A DNA stretch of 5,755 nt from Pedosphaera sp. GTDB lineage: Bacteria > Verrucomicrobiota > Verrucomicrobiia > Limisphaerales > UBA9464. Shown here one piece after another: positions 5,585 through 5,755 of this stretch; positions within the stretch are counted from its first letter, which is position 1, and each line of letters begins with the position of its first letter. A program made the translations under genes and the position numbers. The notes beneath the pieces were generated by a model. It saw only the letters and a list, made by a program, of their open reading frames with translations, ran no database searches and was not told the origin of the DNA. The stretch spans positions 1 to 5,755 of the forward strand of contig SIAZ01000230.1 of NCBI GenBank assembly GCA_009695405.1. The letters run 5' to 3'.

Positions 5585-5755
5585 TCAATAATAATCTAGG
5601 ACTGAGGGATTAAGGTGGACCCCGATCGTTGGACCACTTTTGGTCGGAATTAAGTTATGGTTTGGGGTCTGAAATGGTTCTTCAAGGGTCGTGCTTTTTG
5701 CCTGACCCGGACGCTCGCAGACGGGCCTCTTCGCGTCCAGCCCGGAGGGAGCCCC
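5585..5755 (-). CDS. Possible C-terminal part of an unknown gene
   Basis: A minus-strand frame enters from the right edge and stays open for 56 codons to a TGA at 5587-5585, about 71 bases before gudD and in the same direction. It begins GAPSGLDAKRPVCERP and ends PTIGVHLNPSVLDYY. The composition is rich in Pro, Thr, Lys and Asn and shows no motif or membrane segment. It does not resemble the end of any usual gudD neighbour (aldolase, tartronate semialdehyde reductase, MFS sugar-acid transporter). The opposite strand is also open over 5657-5755, which weakens the coding case. It may be non-coding sequence that happens to lack stops. Confidence 0.22.
   Translation of the reverse strand, partial: GAPSGLDAKRPVCERPGQAKSTTLEEPFQTPNHNLIPTKSGPTIGVHLNPSVLDYY
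5615..5637. repeat. TGGACC direct and inverted repeat
   Basis: GTGGACC (5615-5621) and GGACCAC (5631-5637) form an imperfect seven-base stem with one A-A mismatch around a nine-base loop that contains the palindrome CGATCG. The same bases also contain a direct repeat with period 14: GGTGGACC at 5614 and GTTGGACC at 5628. TTTT follows on the plus strand. It could be an operator-like site for a regulator acting on gudD about 100 bases away, or a relic of a mobile element end; neither is proven. Confidence 0.3.

Noticed and set aside
5615..5637. TGGACC structure as the terminal inverted repeat of an insertion sequence
   Set aside because: No transposase coding sequence, no matching second end and no target duplication inside the window.
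5657..5755. Plus-strand ATG frame open to the right edge (MVWGLKWFFKGRAF...)
   Set aside because: Only 33 codons, no recognised motif, a weak GGAA as possible ribosome site, and an equally open frame on the other strand.

Overview
This window looks like ordinary bacterial chromosome with roughly balanced base composition. Four full-length protein genes were recognised. No tRNA, rRNA, CRISPR array or complete insertion sequence was seen. The phylum cannot be fixed from the sequence alone. The lysyl-tRNA synthetase has a distinctive C-terminal half (EIAPGYSEQNDP and GMPPAGGIGIGID blocks), none of the four genes has a clear Shine-Dalgarno sequence, and a short palindromic repeat pair lies between genes. 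Together these lean towards a Verrucomicrobia-like (PVC) bacterium, but this is an inference from memory and not a database result.

Left part, plus strand (1-2183): a two-gene ABC exporter module of the MacB/LolD/FtsX type. An ATPase (82-831) is followed after 38 bases by a four-helix permease with a large periplasmic domain (870-2183). Together they would form a split MacB-like transporter, which usually works with a periplasmic adaptor and an outer membrane channel. Neither partner is inside the window, though a tail of an upstream gene may lie in the first 61 bases.

Middle, minus strand (2191-3969): lysS, convergent with the permease gene and only 7 bases from it. The protein is 592 residues, against about 500 for the family. 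The excess is one insertion of about 110 residues inside the catalytic domain, between class II motifs 2 and 3. The lysine-pocket segment also carries a proline where E. coli has Asn424. These are the most unusual protein features here.

Spacer 3970-4187: 218 bases holding two adjacent hairpin-forming repeat units and a 43-codon reading frame that runs towards lysS and shares its frame.

Right part, minus strand (4188-5513): gudD, a full-length and very typical glucarate dehydratase with all catalytic residues. The last 242 bases (5514-5755) hold an AT-rich possible promoter, a small repeat structure around TGGACC, and a reading frame open to the window edge that may be the end of another gene. 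The genes do not form one pathway: export, translation and sugar-acid catabolism sit side by side. No previously undescribed system was demonstrated. The best leads are the LysS insertion and the repeat/small-ORF leader in front of lysS.
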